64,000 nt of DNA, from NCBI GenBank assembly GCA_965153355.1, contig OZ231127.1, positions 51,646,001 through 51,710,000 on the forward strand, in the 5' to 3' direction. A program made the position numbers and the translations under genes. A model generated the notes under the pieces. It was given only the letters and a program-made list of their open reading frames with translations, was not told where the DNA came from and searched no databases. Each line of letters starts with the position of its first letter. Positions within the stretch are counted from its first letter, which is position 1. The stretch comes from Flaccisagitta enflata. Its lineage: Eukaryota > Chaetognatha > Sagittoidea > Aphragmophora. This document shows positions 52,046 through 63,106 of this stretch, one piece after another.

Positions 52046-52084
52046 CCTTTTTATTCACGGTTTCTTTCTCTTTCTTTTTGCCGC

Positions 52085-52400
52085 TTGTTCTTTCCTCTCT
52101 CTCTCTCGTTCCTTTTCTCGTTCTCTTGTTGTTCGCTTTCTCGTTCTCTCTCTCGTTCTCTTTCTCGTTCTCTCTCTCGTTCTCTCTCTCGTTCTCTCTC
52201 GCGTTCTCTTTTTCGTTCCCTTTCTTGTTCTCTTTCTTGTTCTTTTTCTCGTTCTGTTTTGCTCTCTCTCTGTCTTGTTTTCTGTCGTTCTCTTCCCTTC
52301 TCCCTGTTCTCTTTGTTCTTTTTCTCGTTCTGTTTTGCTCTCTCTCTGTCTTGTTTTCTGTCGTTCTCTTCCCTTCTCCCTGTTGTTCTGCCTCCTTTTC
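52085..52400 (+). repeat. (CTCTCTCGTT)-type minisatellite with a 76-bp duplication
   Basis: Units of ctctctcgttct and ctttctcgttct run from 52085 to 52260. Then a ~76-bp unit starting gctctctctctgtcttg occurs at 52261 and 52337 almost unchanged. Long Leu/Ser/Phe frames here are artefacts. Confidence 0.85.
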
Positions 52401-52850
52401 TCTTTTGGTTTCTTCTATTCTTACGCCTTGCGTTTTTAATGTGGTATTATTTTTTTTATATATGTTTCCGTTGTCATTTCCGAAGGGTCACGTTTTTGAT
52501 TAATGGGTTATTGGTGGTTGCTTGGTACCATGATTGTTTTTCCCATTTTTGCTGTTTTGTTGTTGTTATTGCTCATTGCTGCTGATTTTTCGATGTCGCT
52601 TTTAAGTGCTCAAGTGTTTTTACGCCGTCATCGTTGTCAGCCTTCCACGCTGCTGTTTTTATCCTCTGTACCATTTGTTTAATCAAAAAGCCAGATACGT
52701 TGTTTGGTTTTTAATTATTTATTTTATATAGTTTTTTTTTATCATTGCTGTTTTTTTAATTTTGTATTTCTGGCCATGTTCCCCTGTCTGGAAATACCAC
52801 AAGGCCTCAAACCCCCCTTCCCTATCCCACACCCATTTTTACCTAGGTAA

Positions 52851-53039
52851 ATGCGCCTCAACGCCGACTCTCTCGTGTCTCGTCTTGGCAGCCAGGGTGA
52901 AATTGACTCTTTCGTGCGGGCGTTTAAGTCAATGGACAATTTGGCGGCGGCCCTTGTCTTCGATGATCCCCATAACTCAACAAAAGAAGCCCCATCCATT
53001 CGCGGAGGATTATACTCTCGACAGCGGCGTGGTTGCTAG
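52851..53039 (+). CDS. Small unrecognised ORF in the LTR element
   Basis: 62 codons from ATG at 52851: MRLNADSLVSRLGSQGEIDS then FVRAFKSMDNLAAALVFDDP, ending QRRGC. The composition is balanced and helix-forming, unlike the repeats around it. It could be a remnant of a pol or accessory frame. No family is recognised. Confidence 0.3.
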   Translation: MRLNADSLVSRLGSQGEIDSFVRAFKSMDNLAAALVFDDPHNSTKEAPSIRGGLYSRQRRGC

Positions 53040-53771
53040 GTAGTTACATATTGCTGAGTGGGGGGAGATTTTTCAAGGAGAGATAGAGGGAGGTCGCAAG
53101 CTGAATTGCCCTTTATTGAGTCCCTCCTCTTCCTGTCTTGTTGGCAACCCTAGGCAGGTTTCATATTTTCCCTCGGATGGTGCCTTTAGTGGGCATGTTT
53201 CAGGCCTTCTTTGGTCGCAGTCGTTGGTTATATCCCCTTTGGGTCTGTCCACTAAGGGTGAGGATTGGTTCCTGTCTTTTTTCTTTCACTGTCCTGGTAG
53301 TTGCGCAGCAAGGCCCCAAGGCCGCCGTGAAGCTGTTGGTTCATCGTCGATGGTAACGTTGATAATGACATAAGCTGGAACTGTGCCTAAGGTAGCGGCG
53401 CCACCTTGGTCGGTGATCGGGTGCCGGCCCTGTAGACGGTGGGTGGTGGGTCTTGATGGGGGTAGGGGTGCGTCTAATTAATATATTATCTGAATTGTTA
53501 TTTGAATTTGCCATTTGAATTAGCTGTAGTTTTGTCGCTGATTTTGTCCTTTGGGTAGCATGGTCGGGTAAGGGGACGGGAAGGGGGTGTTTGTAAATTG
53601 AGCCAGCTGCGGAGCAGTAGCACCCTTCGTCCCCTGTGGGGAGTGGCGTGGGTGGTGTGTGCTGCTTCTTGCCATGTGTCCCCATCCTGGTCCCTCGATC
53701 CCCCTTTGTATCTTTATGTTACTCCTTAGATTTTGCCTCTCGAAACTTTTTAGGAATTTGTTTTTTTAAAT

Positions 53772-53790
53772 AAAAAAAACCCAGGGGGAA
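53772..53790 (+). promoter_or_regulatory. Polypurine tract before the 3' LTR
   Basis: AAAAAAAACCCAGGGGGAA ends exactly at the base before the 3' LTR's TGTGAA, the place where plus-strand priming occurs in LTR elements. Confidence 0.8.
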
Positions 53791-54306
53791 TGTGAAAAAT
53801 GTGTTTTTTGTTGGCTTCGACGTTTGTTGACTTTAGCGATGCCGTTTTTTTGTCACCTTTCCCTTTCCCTTTTGTGTCGCTTCTGTAGTTGTACGGAGTT
53901 GCTTTGAATTTTACTCTCCGTCGCTCCTTCGTCCTGGGAATGTGCATTTTTTTTTATCTTTTTTGCCTGGCATTTTTATCGTCATCGCGTCATTTTTATC
54001 GTTTTTATCGTTTTATCGTTTTATCGTTTTACCGTTTTATCTCGATCTGTGCACTAATTTTTTCTCTCTTTTTGTTCCATTTAGTGTCTTTTTTGAGAGG
54101 TGTGGTGGCAAACTGTCCGTTAATAGATTTTACTCCACAAAAATAGACATATCGGCGGCTATGTAGAATTACGACGGGCTTTACATTTCATCCATACCTC
54201 AATATGCAAATTAGACAAAATAAGGACATGTTCACGCTCAGCTAAATAGACATATGAATCATTGAAAGCGTGAACCGACGGCAAGAAACTATGCCGTAAA
54301 TTCACA
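53791..54306 (+). repeat. 3' LTR
   Basis: 516 bp, TGTGAAAAATGTG ... TTCACA. It shares gtgtggtggcaaactgtccg, aatatgcaaattagacaaaa and the last ~250 bp with the 5' LTR almost unchanged. The first ~150 bp differ by indels. Confidence 0.93.
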
Positions 54307-54518
54307 CCTATGCTATGTTTTTTAAGGGGGGCTGTATGAAAGGCGTTACTCATCAAATAGTGCTACTCGCGACTTTGAGAGGCTTTGTCTGTCGATCAGT
54401 CAATCTGTTAGTCTTACCACTTGGATAAAAAAAAAAAGATGCACCTGTCTATTAATTGATAAAACAGATATAAAAAATAATTTTAGCTATTTTCAAGAAA
54501 GACATTTTGAAAGATTTT

Positions 54519-54765
54519 TAAAAAATCTTTCATTCTAGACCGATCCCAGATTTGTATCTCAAACGGTTTAGGAACTAGAGCTCTGCAAAGAGAAGCACTA
54601 TTTTGCTAAAATGCATTTTTTTCATAGGGATTGCGAAACTGAAATAGGCAATGTTTTTACTCAAACTGATGCCATTTCTAAACGAAAAAAGATAGCAATA
54701 CCAGATTGGCGCCAAATAAAAGTACTTTCAAAGGGCTTCAAAATGACCTAAGATTTTTTATAGTT
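54519..54765. repeat. Interspersed repeat, copy 1
   Basis: It matches 61211-61440 in inverted orientation by blocks: aaaaatctttcattctagac, ccatttctaaacgaaaaaag, agtactttcaaagggcttca. The copies differ by a few indels. Confidence 0.75.
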
Positions 54766-54924
54766 TTTCGAAAATGTATTGGCTAAATCAACCATATAAA
54801 AATGCGTATTTTTTTTTATCTGCGTGGTAAACTGTAAATATGTGTGTGTAGGGAGATACACGCCCCTGCCTCCCTCCCTTGTGTGTGGAGGTATTGTAGC
54901 CCCGCATTACCGGGAGTGACGTCT

Positions 54925-55030
54925 AAAACGGAAGTGTCGTTGCTTGGCGAAGATGGCTCTCTTAGTGATGCGCTTGGTCTGAATTATATCCAAATTAGCA
55001 ATTTCAGCATAACCGGAAGTGGCGCGTCGA
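54925..55030 (+). promoter_or_regulatory. Promoter-like GC patch with ETS and YY1-like words
   Basis: ETS words ACGGAAGTG (54928-54936) and ACCGGAAGTG (55012-55021), GAAGATGGCTC near 54949, and GACGTCAT at 55038-55045. It is GC-richer than the flanking AT-rich DNA. It could serve the possible exon at 55506. Confidence 0.35.
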
Positions 55031-55505
55031 TAAAAGACGTCATTTTGCGCCATCAAACGTCATTCAAACTCATTTTGGACGCCAGATTTGGAAATTACAT
55101 CAGATTCTCTTGAGAGTTCAGATTTTTGCCTAAGATATATAAGATATTGCAGAGAGAAAAAACAATTTGTCAAAAGATTTAGCTCCAAAGTGAACGATTT
55201 TGCTCTGGATTGTAGTCCCTGACACATTATTTTTTCCGTTGATAGGATATTAAACGTTAAGGACTTTTTTGAATTGTTTTATCATTATAACATATTGGGT
55301 CATCATTTGAGCCGGTGGTTGAGGGGTTTCCAGAATGTTTTGATAATTTCCCGACGTCTAATAATCAGACAAAGAGATGATGGTTCGATTGAATATATGA
55401 AAGTTGGACAACATTACTACTCAACCCTACTTTACTTAAGGATGAGAGCCTTTGGAGCTCTATGTAAGACCTCTTTTTAATACGGTCATGACACTGATCT
55501 GTCAG

Positions 55506-55714
55506 AGTTTCCGGCTGTCTTTGTCGCCCAACAAAACGACCACGCAACCAAAGTCGACGACAACGACACCGACCAAGACGACGAGTGACAACGCGCTGAA
55601 GACGACGATGATAACGACCTCGTCGACCGTCACAGCGATGGAAATGAAGGATGACAAGGAAGAAACGATTTACTGGATTCCCGATTTTGTCGAGTCAATT
55701 CGTAAACATTCCAG
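55506..55714 (+). CDS. Possible exon with Thr/Ser/Lys-rich linker, unidentified
   Basis: Acceptor-like gatctgtcag precedes an open frame reading FRLSLSPNKTTTQPKSTTTT, more Thr/Ser, then KDDKEETIYWIPDFVESIRK and HSR at CAG|gtcgaa. The coding-like ACG/TCG codon use resembles the TENT5 insert at 21.4-22.1 kb, and the C-terminal part is not low-complexity. The frame continues to a stop at 55734-55736 if unspliced. I do not recognise the protein. Confidence 0.35.
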
Positions 55715-55739
55715 GTCGAAATTGTTTGCGGGATAGACA

Positions 55740-57120
55740 CAAGCCAAGGGCGTCTGAACCGGCAATTAAAAGGATAACCAACCCTGTTCTTCTGTATTCA
55801 TTTTCCACCCCGAGTTTACTATCTTACCAAAAACTATAACAACAAGATGGAATACAGTTCATTTACTCAATAATTACTGCATTGAACATTTGTAAAACAC
55901 AACTAGTATTTTGTATGACCTTCTTGGATATTAACTATGGCTTTTATGAGCCTCAATATGTGATTAAATGTAAGATTGTGTAGTGTTCTTCCACACCCTA
56001 AGAATGATTTTTTCTAGGTTAAACATGCACCCCAACTATATTTTCTTCATCTGACCTTAAGACAATTTGATTTCATTGAGGTCTGGACTTTTTCAGGCTA
56101 ACTTGACGCCAGCTTGACACCAGCTTACTGTAAGTTTTCTCAAAAGATCATCAAAATTAGCGGGCGCACATCGTCGAAGCTTAACACGTCCAATCTCTCC
56201 ACAAATTGATTAGAGATCTTACAAAGCATGTCAATAAACCCATTTTGTAAAAAAATATCATCATAATACATTGGTCTGAAAAATAATAGCTAAAAATGTT
56301 TCAAATAAGGCGTCTTAGCGTGAGACCTAAAAAAGCTGTAGGAACTGCGAGCCCTCGCGCTTACACAGCAGCGCAGCATCTGCCCGTTCAATTTTCTTGC
56401 GTTAGCCTGAGGTTGAACGCCGAACGCAGCACGAAGCTCCGCCCAGGAAACTTTGTGTAGCTCACCCGTTTTTTGACTGTAATCAATAGTAATAGTTACC
56501 AAAAACTAATAGATAGACGTTATAAAGTATTATTATTAGTTGAATGTAGCCTGCAACCTCAAATTCTGTGTATAAATGCTACTTTCACATGGAGAACTCA
56601 TGTACAATGACGGCTACGTTCGATGGGCCGGCCGATGTAAAACGTTGAACATTGAACGTTTGATTGGCCGGCGTAGCTGTGATTGTAGCAGATAAAGTAG
56701 ATCCAACAAGTTTTTTGAGAATTTTAACAGAAATAAGCGGATCCTAAAAGGAGATTTTAATAAGGTACAGAAAAAGTATCATTATTTGGTGTTATTTTTG
56801 CTATTGTCTACAGGAAATACCTAATGATTTATTAAAACAGGCGGATCACTTTTATACGTGGGGAAGTTGTCCACCTCAGATTTCCGACGATGCGAGCTCG
56901 CTATCAAAATGTTGTCTGAGGCTCTCGGGACCGTGATTTTTGAATTCCTCATCGAAAATTGTGTGAAAATAGTGAAAAAAGTAAATTTTTTGACCAAAAA
57001 TCTAAAATCTAAAACCTTACTCATTTTTTCCTTTCTATTTTCTCATCAGTTTTATTTTTTCCGGTTTGACTTTTTTTCCTTATGAAACTTTGGCTCGATG
57101 ATTTATGTTGCATCGATTGA
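55740..57120. other. No gene recognised
   Basis: A GC-richer patch at 56330-56460 opens a 70-codon minus-strand frame (AELRAAFGVQPQANARKLNG) without splice support. At 56607-56690 an imperfect hairpin pairs gctacgttcgatgggccggc with its complement around gttgaacattgaac. Confidence 0.45.
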
Positions 57121-57473
57121 GACGAATAACGGACGAAGAAGAAAAAGGAAAGAAGAAAAGAAAAGGGAAGAGGAAGAAAGAATAAATAGAAGAAAATAAG
57201 AAGAAGGAAAGAAGAAGGAGAAGAAGAGGAATAAGAGGAAGAAGAGGAAGAAGAGGAAGAAGAGGAAGAAGAAGAAGAGGAAGAAGACTGGATGAAGAAG
57301 AAGAAGAAGACTGGAAGAGAGGAAGAAGAAGAAGACAGGAAGAGAGGAAGCAGAAGAGGACAGGAAGAGAAGAAGAAGACAGGTAGAGAAGAAGAAGAAG
57401 ATAGGAAGAGAAGAAGAAGAAGACTGGAAGAGAAGAAGAAGAAGACTGGAGGAGAAGGGGGACAAGTAGAAGA

Positions 57474-57560
<87 letters not shown>
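57121..57560 (+). repeat. Purine tract (GAA/GGAA)n ending in (GA)n
   Basis: GAAGAAGAGGAAGAAGA-type units from 57130, units of gaagactggaagaga from 57290, pure GA at 57478-57560. Ser/Leu frames on the minus strand are artefacts. Confidence 0.93.
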
Positions 57561-57569
<9 letters not shown>

Positions 57570-58337
57570 CAGACAGACAGTTGATTCCATTTTGCGCTCA
57601 CAAGTGAGTCACAAGTCACAAGTCACAACTACGTCGTCTCTTGGAATCTAAACTGAGATTTTACTTTTTGCATCTACTTAACTTTTTGATGATAGCATCA
57701 TCTTTAAACGAAAGCTGACGCTAGCTGACAATACTGATCACATTGAGCTTTTGCATACACGTAGATATATATCAGCGGTAGCTAAGTCTCGTTAAGCGGC
57801 TAAAAGCAAGCACAGGAAGTGGGTCTAATCAAGGTTTTAATACTTTAAATATTTAATAATATACCATGAAAATAAGATATATATCTCAAATTTGGCTTGA
57901 ATCATTGTTACCTTATTCTGTTCGAGATTCTAAAAAAAAAGATTGATATTTTTAATTACACTTCGCCTATCGTTTGGCTATGTGAGACCTTTTTTGATGA
58001 TTTTTTTTGCTTTTTCTCATATTTTGACGTTTAGATATGTAATAAACGATTTTCACATACAGCAAATGTATTGTCAAGTCTACAGTTATATTAAAGGCGA
58101 GGGTCTCACGATTCTAGTAATGTTTTTTATTTCTTAACATTCCAATTTTAACATAATCAAATTTAATAAAATATACAACTATAGATGCAATGACGGCAAG
58201 CGTTACTCCAGCGGACCCTCCGCTCTTCTAGGAAAACTTACCTACTGCCCTTGCCCCCATTGCTCCGCCCCCCCCTCCACCCTGGTGAATTTGCATCTGG
58301 CGACTATTCAAAGTCACAACTTCCAAGTATAGTGACA
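57561..58337. other. No gene recognised
   Basis: The short word tgagacc/gggtctca occurs inverted near 57980 and 58102. Nothing else is seen. Confidence 0.4.
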
Positions 58338-58483
58338 AAAATTAATTAATTAATTAATTAATTAATTAATTAATTAATTAATTAATTAATTAATTAATTA
58401 ATTAATTAATTAATTAATTAATTAATTAATTTATTAATTAATTAATTCATTAATTAATTAGTTAATTAATGGATTAATTAATT
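58338..58483. repeat. (AATT)n self-complementary microsatellite
   Basis: About 35 AATT units with a few single-base changes (ttta, ttca, gtta, gga). Each unit is a palindrome, so the array can extrude as a cruciform. Confidence 0.93.
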
Positions 58484-59699
58484 ACATATAGATGCTGAAA
58501 CTCATTTACTAAATGCATATTTTACTAAAATTTTTTTGTAAAATGACAAAAAAAATTGATTGGGGTCGTGAAATGATTTTAATACAATACAATTGTTCCC
58601 ATATGAAAATCGACAAAAAGTGGAGTATTGTCATTCATTGACGGTGATGAGAATCCCTATTTTGTGCCTTTTTATCCTATCCATTCTTCCAACCAGCGTC
58701 CAACTGGCAAAATGCTCCACTAAGTAAGGTTTCTCTTTTTGAGAAAATTTTGATGAAAATTGATGATTATTTATTTACGCGTTTCATGCTTAATGTTTTT
58801 GAGGGTGAGGGTGCGCAACTGAATTGTCCCGATGCCGGTTTTGCATGCAAGCGCCACTAAATAGCCAACTTGAATCCAAATTTGATGCACCTGAGTGCTA
58901 TGCTATTAGGGCCCTCAAAGGTTAGACGTTAAATTTTAGCCAGATGTTATGATCGGGTTCTTTTTTTTATGTTGACGAATTAGTCAAATGCATGGAAAGA
59001 GAAGGCCATCTGATGGTCCGTCCATCCGCTGGATCGTCAGTTTGTCTGTCTGTCTGTCGGATAGCCGACACCGCATCTTCCGTGCATTAAGCTTTCCCTC
59101 AGGCGCACCAAAGCATCATCATGCATCATTTTGCATTCACCACGTCTGATTGTGTCTTTCCGTAATTCGGTTGATCACTATGCATTTCCACAGGTCAACC
59201 AAACGGTCTTTTGGTCGATCTGTCCGCCTGTTAAGCACACAAATTGAATGGCTTTCTGATTGTACCAATAGCCGTCAAAAAATCCCGCAGCTCCACTCCT
59301 AAACACATTTCACTTTTGAACTTCCATGGAAAAACTCATTTAACCTCACTTGCAGATTATCGGGAAATGCGTGTAATCGGATCATTCTCATTACGGTCCA
59401 TAATACGCGCCATAAAATTTCAAATTGCGTTAACTTCACGTGTGAAATCGTTTTAGTCCAATACCTGTTGATCTACTTCTATTTCAATTTTCAGTTCAGC
59501 GTGCTGCGCGACTTTTAAAAGTTGGTATGGCGAACGGTATGTCCGCACTCTGGCCCAGGAGGATTAAATCAACAGTCACCACCCCTAGCCACCCATAATC
59601 ACCATCACACTGGCTAAGAATGACCACCTATCAAGGAGAATTACATATCTTAACATTCATTCTTTTTTTTTTTTGCGTATAGTATACAGGCGGTTTTCT
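58484..59699. other. No gene recognised
   Basis: A GTCCGTCC/CTGT patch at 59020-59060 may be a decayed array of the dispersed family. The 70-codon frame at 59244-59456 has no recognised domain. Confidence 0.45.
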
Positions 59700-59762
59700 C
59701 GTCTGTGTCCCGGGCCACCCTCGCGCGCGCGACTTGGGGAAGCCGTGTATCCGGCCGTGTTC
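59700..59762 (-). mobile_element. Fragment of dispersed hairpin element, GTCGC subfamily head
   Basis: Minus strand reads ACACGGCCGGATACACGGCT with AAGTCGCGCGCGCG. It abuts the complete copy that follows. Confidence 0.55.
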
Positions 59763-59763
59763 A

Positions 59764-59915
59764 TTTTTAGTTGCGGACACGCAACTCTATAAGAGGCTTT
59801 GTCCGTCCGTCCATCCGTCCGTCCGTCCGTAATGATCGAGTCGAAAAGTGGGAAAACGCGCATTTCCGCCCCTGCCCACCCGTCCGCAACTGGTGGCCGT
59901 GTATCTGGCCTTGTT
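59764..59915 (-). mobile_element. Dispersed hairpin element, GTTGC subfamily, complete
   Basis: Minus strand: AACAAGGCCAGATACACGGC, head box AGTTGCGGACGGG, GGGCAGGGGCGGAAATGCGC, GGAC array, CCTCTTATAG, hairpin GTTGC-gtgtcc-GCAAC, TAAAAA. The tail GTCCGCAACT is the exact complement of the head AGTTGCGGAC. It is the clearest copy in the window. Confidence 0.9.
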
Positions 59916-60149
59916 ACGTAATGAACGAGGCGTGCGCCCGCGCTCTCTCTATCTATCATCGGTCGACCACTCGGCCTGATTTTTCCCCGTTCTCGCGCTC
60001 TCGTCCTCTCATCTTTGTAATCGATGGAAATAAGAAGACATAAAAACGAAAACGAAAAGAAAACGAAACAAAGAGTAAAAAGAATGAAATGCGATGCCGT
60101 AGGCGATCGTAATTTTTCCTTTCTGTCAAAACAAAGGAACGTTCTAGAA

Positions 60150-60340
60150 ATCTACAAGCGTTGACGTCATCACGCGACTGCTGCAGCGCCACAGCAAAAA
60201 AAGTCCCCGTACCGGATGCCGCAGCTGCGGCGGCTTGCTGCAGCCGCTGACCACGTTGCTGACGCCGCTGCAGCTGCTGCTGCGTAAACGCCTCATGGCC
60301 GGAAGTGGCGATGACGTCACAGACGCCAATTCAGTTTGAC
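60150..60340. promoter_or_regulatory. Candidate promoter: ETS plus two CRE palindromes in a GC-rich block
   Basis: TGACGTCA at 60162-60169 and 60312-60319. The ETS word CCGGAAGTGG at 60299-60308 sits 3 bp from the second CRE. The intervening 60200-60290 is GCTGC/GCAGC-rich (GC well above surroundings). ETS-CRE pairs are common in animal housekeeping promoters. No downstream exon could be assigned on either strand. Confidence 0.4.

Positions 60341-60342
<2 letters not shown>

Positions 60343-60432
<90 letters not shown>
60343..60432 (+). repeat. (GA)n microsatellite with GACA-rich tail
   Basis: 45 GA units, then 60433-60740 is loosely built from cagaca and gacagac words. Confidence 0.93.
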
Positions 60433-60433
<1 letters not shown>

Positions 60434-60840
60434 GGACAGACACACAGAGAGGTACAGACACACAGACGGACAGACAGGCCGACTGACCGATAAACAGATG
60501 TACAAGCCGACTGAGACAGAGAAACCGGTTTACTGAGAGAAAGGCAGACAAAAATACAGACAGGCCAGGCAGGCACGCAAGCGGGTGGGCAGATACACAG
60601 ACAGACAGTTACGGACAAAAAGACAGTGAGACAAAAAGAAAGACACACAGGAAGATAGTGACATACAGAGACAGATAGATTGACGGGCATCCAGAGCAAC
60701 AGACCAACAGACCAGCAGACATATCGACAGGCACATAGATCGGGGAGAGGGAAGCATTGAAGCATGAAGGGCTAAAAGATTTCGAGTGAGCAAGTCCGCG
60801 TGCGTTTTGTTTGCGCGACATTGCGTAGGAAACAAATTTC

Positions 60841-61090
60841 CCAGACCATGTGGAAGAGACAGCGATAGCAATGGCAAAGCTTACACCATGTGGAAGAAAA
60901 CAGTCATATCCAATAAATGTTCCAGACCTTGTGGAAGAGACAGCGATAGCAATGGGCAAGCTTACATCATAAGCGAGAAACAGCAATATCAAATCACTAT
61001 TCAAATTCACTATTCAGGATATGTGGAATAGACAGCATCAGCGATGACCAAGCTCTCACCATATGGAAGAAACGAAAATATCTACTCAGT
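60841..61090 (+). repeat. Three-unit tandem repeat, ~81-96 bp
   Basis: Units begin ccagaccatgtggaagagac (60841), ccagaccttgtggaagagac (60922) and gatatgtggaatagacagca (about 61018). Each continues with 'agcgatagcaatggcaaagctta' or a variant. Confidence 0.75.
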
Positions 61091-61210
61091 GTGTTAGAGA
61101 CATTTGTTAACGATGGCCATGCGGGAGAATTATAAGACATTTACCACGCGAATAAAAAAAAAACAAACGTTTAAATGGTCAATAGAGCCAATAGATGTTT
61201 AAAAAACTAA

Positions 61211-61440
61211 ACAAAATCTTAGACCATTTTGAAGCCTTTTGAAAGTACTTTCATTTGCGTCAATTTGGTATTGCTATCTTTTTTTGTTTAGAAATGGCAT
61301 CAGTTTGAGTGAAACGTTGCCTATTTCAGTTTTGCAATCCCTATGTAAAAAATGCATTTTCAAAAAATCTTTCATTCTAGACCAATCCCAGGTCTGTATC
61401 TCAAACAGTTTAACTTTAAGAGTAAGAGCTCTGCAATGAA
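61211..61440. repeat. Interspersed repeat, copy 2
   Basis: Inverted relative of 54519-54765 for the first ~140 bp (gaaagtactttcatttgcgt, gtttagaaatggcatcagtt); the block tctttcattctagaccaatc is then in direct order. The block order thus differs between copies. Confidence 0.65.
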
Positions 61441-61557
61441 AGGCGCCGCCATATAGAGTAAGTTATAAAGGGCAAAATTGTCATCAGGGCAACTGGATCT
61501 CCCGCTCATGACAGAAACATGATGGAAACATGCGGATGAAAAACGAGAACGAAAGAA

Positions 61558-62023
<466 letters not shown>

Positions 62024-62146
62024 AACAAGGCCAAGTAGGCCAATAAGGTGCGACGTGTGGATCGTCGAACGAATGCGTTACCAACCGACAGACAGACAAA
62101 CCGACGGACACAGCCAGTTATAGAGGTGCTTTGTCGCACCTAAAAA
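62024..62146 (+). mobile_element. Dispersed hairpin element, GGTGC subfamily, embedded in (GAAA)n
   Basis: AACAAGGCCAAGTAGGCCAA, AGGTGCGACGTGTGG, CGACAGACAGACAAACCGAC, CCAGTTATAGA, hairpin GGTGC-tttgtc-GCACC, TAAAAA. (GAAA)n lies immediately on both sides. Confidence 0.9.
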
Positions 62147-62154
62147 AAGAAAAA

Positions 62155-62221
<67 letters not shown>

Positions 62222-62388
62222 GAAGTAAGAATGATAGAATGAAAGAAACTAAATGATCAAGAAGAAAGAAAAGAAGAAGAAGAAGAAGAAGAAGAAGAAG
62301 AAGAAGAAGAAGAAGAAGAAGAAGAAGAAGAAGAAGAAGAAGAAGAAGAAGAAGAAGAAAAAGAAGAAAAAGAAAAAAAACAAGGCCG
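62147..62388 (+). repeat. (GAAA)n then (GAA)n
   Basis: GAAA to 62220, mixed to 62265, GAA units 62270-62375 ending in an A-run that meets the next AACAAGG head. Confidence 0.93.
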
Positions 62389-62529
62389 GATACACGGCAA
62401 TTCAGTCGCGGACAGTTGGGCAGGAGCAGCACTGCGAAAACCGCTCGGAATTCAGAAATGTGACGGATGGACCGACGGACGGACGGACCGACACGGTAAG
62501 GTGTAGAGTCGCGTGTCCGCGACTAAAAA
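62389..62529 (+). mobile_element. Dispersed hairpin element, GTCGC subfamily, complete
   Basis: AACAAGGCCGGATACACGGC, head box AGTCGCGGACAG, array GACGGACGGACGGACCGAC, GTGTAGAG, hairpin GTCGCG-tgtc-CGCGAC, TAAAAA. The head AGTCGCGGAC is the exact complement of the tail GTCCGCGACT. Confidence 0.9.
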
Positions 62530-62789
62530 GAAAAAGAAAAAGAAGAAGAGGAAATGTTCGTTAGTTGAACAGGAAGAAACATTGAAAAAGAAAGTTTGAG
62601 AGTGCGCTTGATGATTTACTTTGTTTTGTTTGTTTTTTGTTGTTTTCTTTTTTTTTGGGGGGGGGGGTCGCCTGATAATGGTGGGAATTAAAAACGGATT
62701 AAGCGAGACTCTGAACGCATTTACAATAAAGTAAACTCTAGTTGGATGACCTTACGATCATTATGGGCGAACCGCGACGTTGTTACATC
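62530..62789. other. No gene recognised
   Basis: T-run and G-run at 62630-62668; otherwise mixed. Confidence 0.4.
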
Positions 62790-63106
62790 TGGGGACCTCT
62801 TTTTGGGCAGCGGCCTCAAAGGACCGATGTACTGAATGTACTGACACCCATCTTTTTATTCATCTTTCCGTCTGTCTGTCCTTCCATCCCAACCTTGTCG
62901 TTGTTAGCTAGGGACCTCTCAAATCAATCCTTTCGGTCCCAGCCCTGAAATCAGCTTGTTTAGGTTCAAAAGTTTTCCCAAACCCATAGGCTTCAAATCA
63001 GCCCTGTATGCCTCAAATAATCCTTCCAGGCCACAAGTCTGCCCATTAGACTTAAAGTCTGTCCACCAGACCTCAAATCTGCTCTCCAAACCTCAAATCA
63101 GCTTTT
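62790..63106 (+). repeat. Repeat of gcctcaaatc words
   Basis: It starts tttgggcagcggcctcaaag and holds ~21-bp-spaced units around 'cctcaaatctg(c)cc'. It is related to 25258-25485 and grades into the fold-back element. Confidence 0.65.

Larger units (their letters stand above)
48426..54306 (+). mobile_element. 5.9-kb LTR retrotransposon, gag-bearing, pol-less
   Basis: Two direct LTRs (48426-48916 and 53791-54306) flank a body with a broken gag whose zinc knuckles resemble those of BEL/Pao elements. A purine-rich tract lies just before the 3' LTR, and a candidate self-complementary primer site just after the 5' LTR. Between gag and the 3' LTR (51356-53771) no protease, reverse transcriptase, RNase H or integrase motif is visible in any frame. 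The element is therefore either internally deleted or a non-autonomous derivative mobilised in trans. The LTRs have clearly diverged, with several indels in their first 150 bp. Flanking 5-mers (aagcg, cctat) do not match, so no target duplication remains. Confidence 0.9.

Noticed and set aside
48421-54311. Target-site duplication for the LTR element
   Set aside because: The flanking 5-mers aagcg and cctat do not match, and shifting the ends by a few bases does not help.
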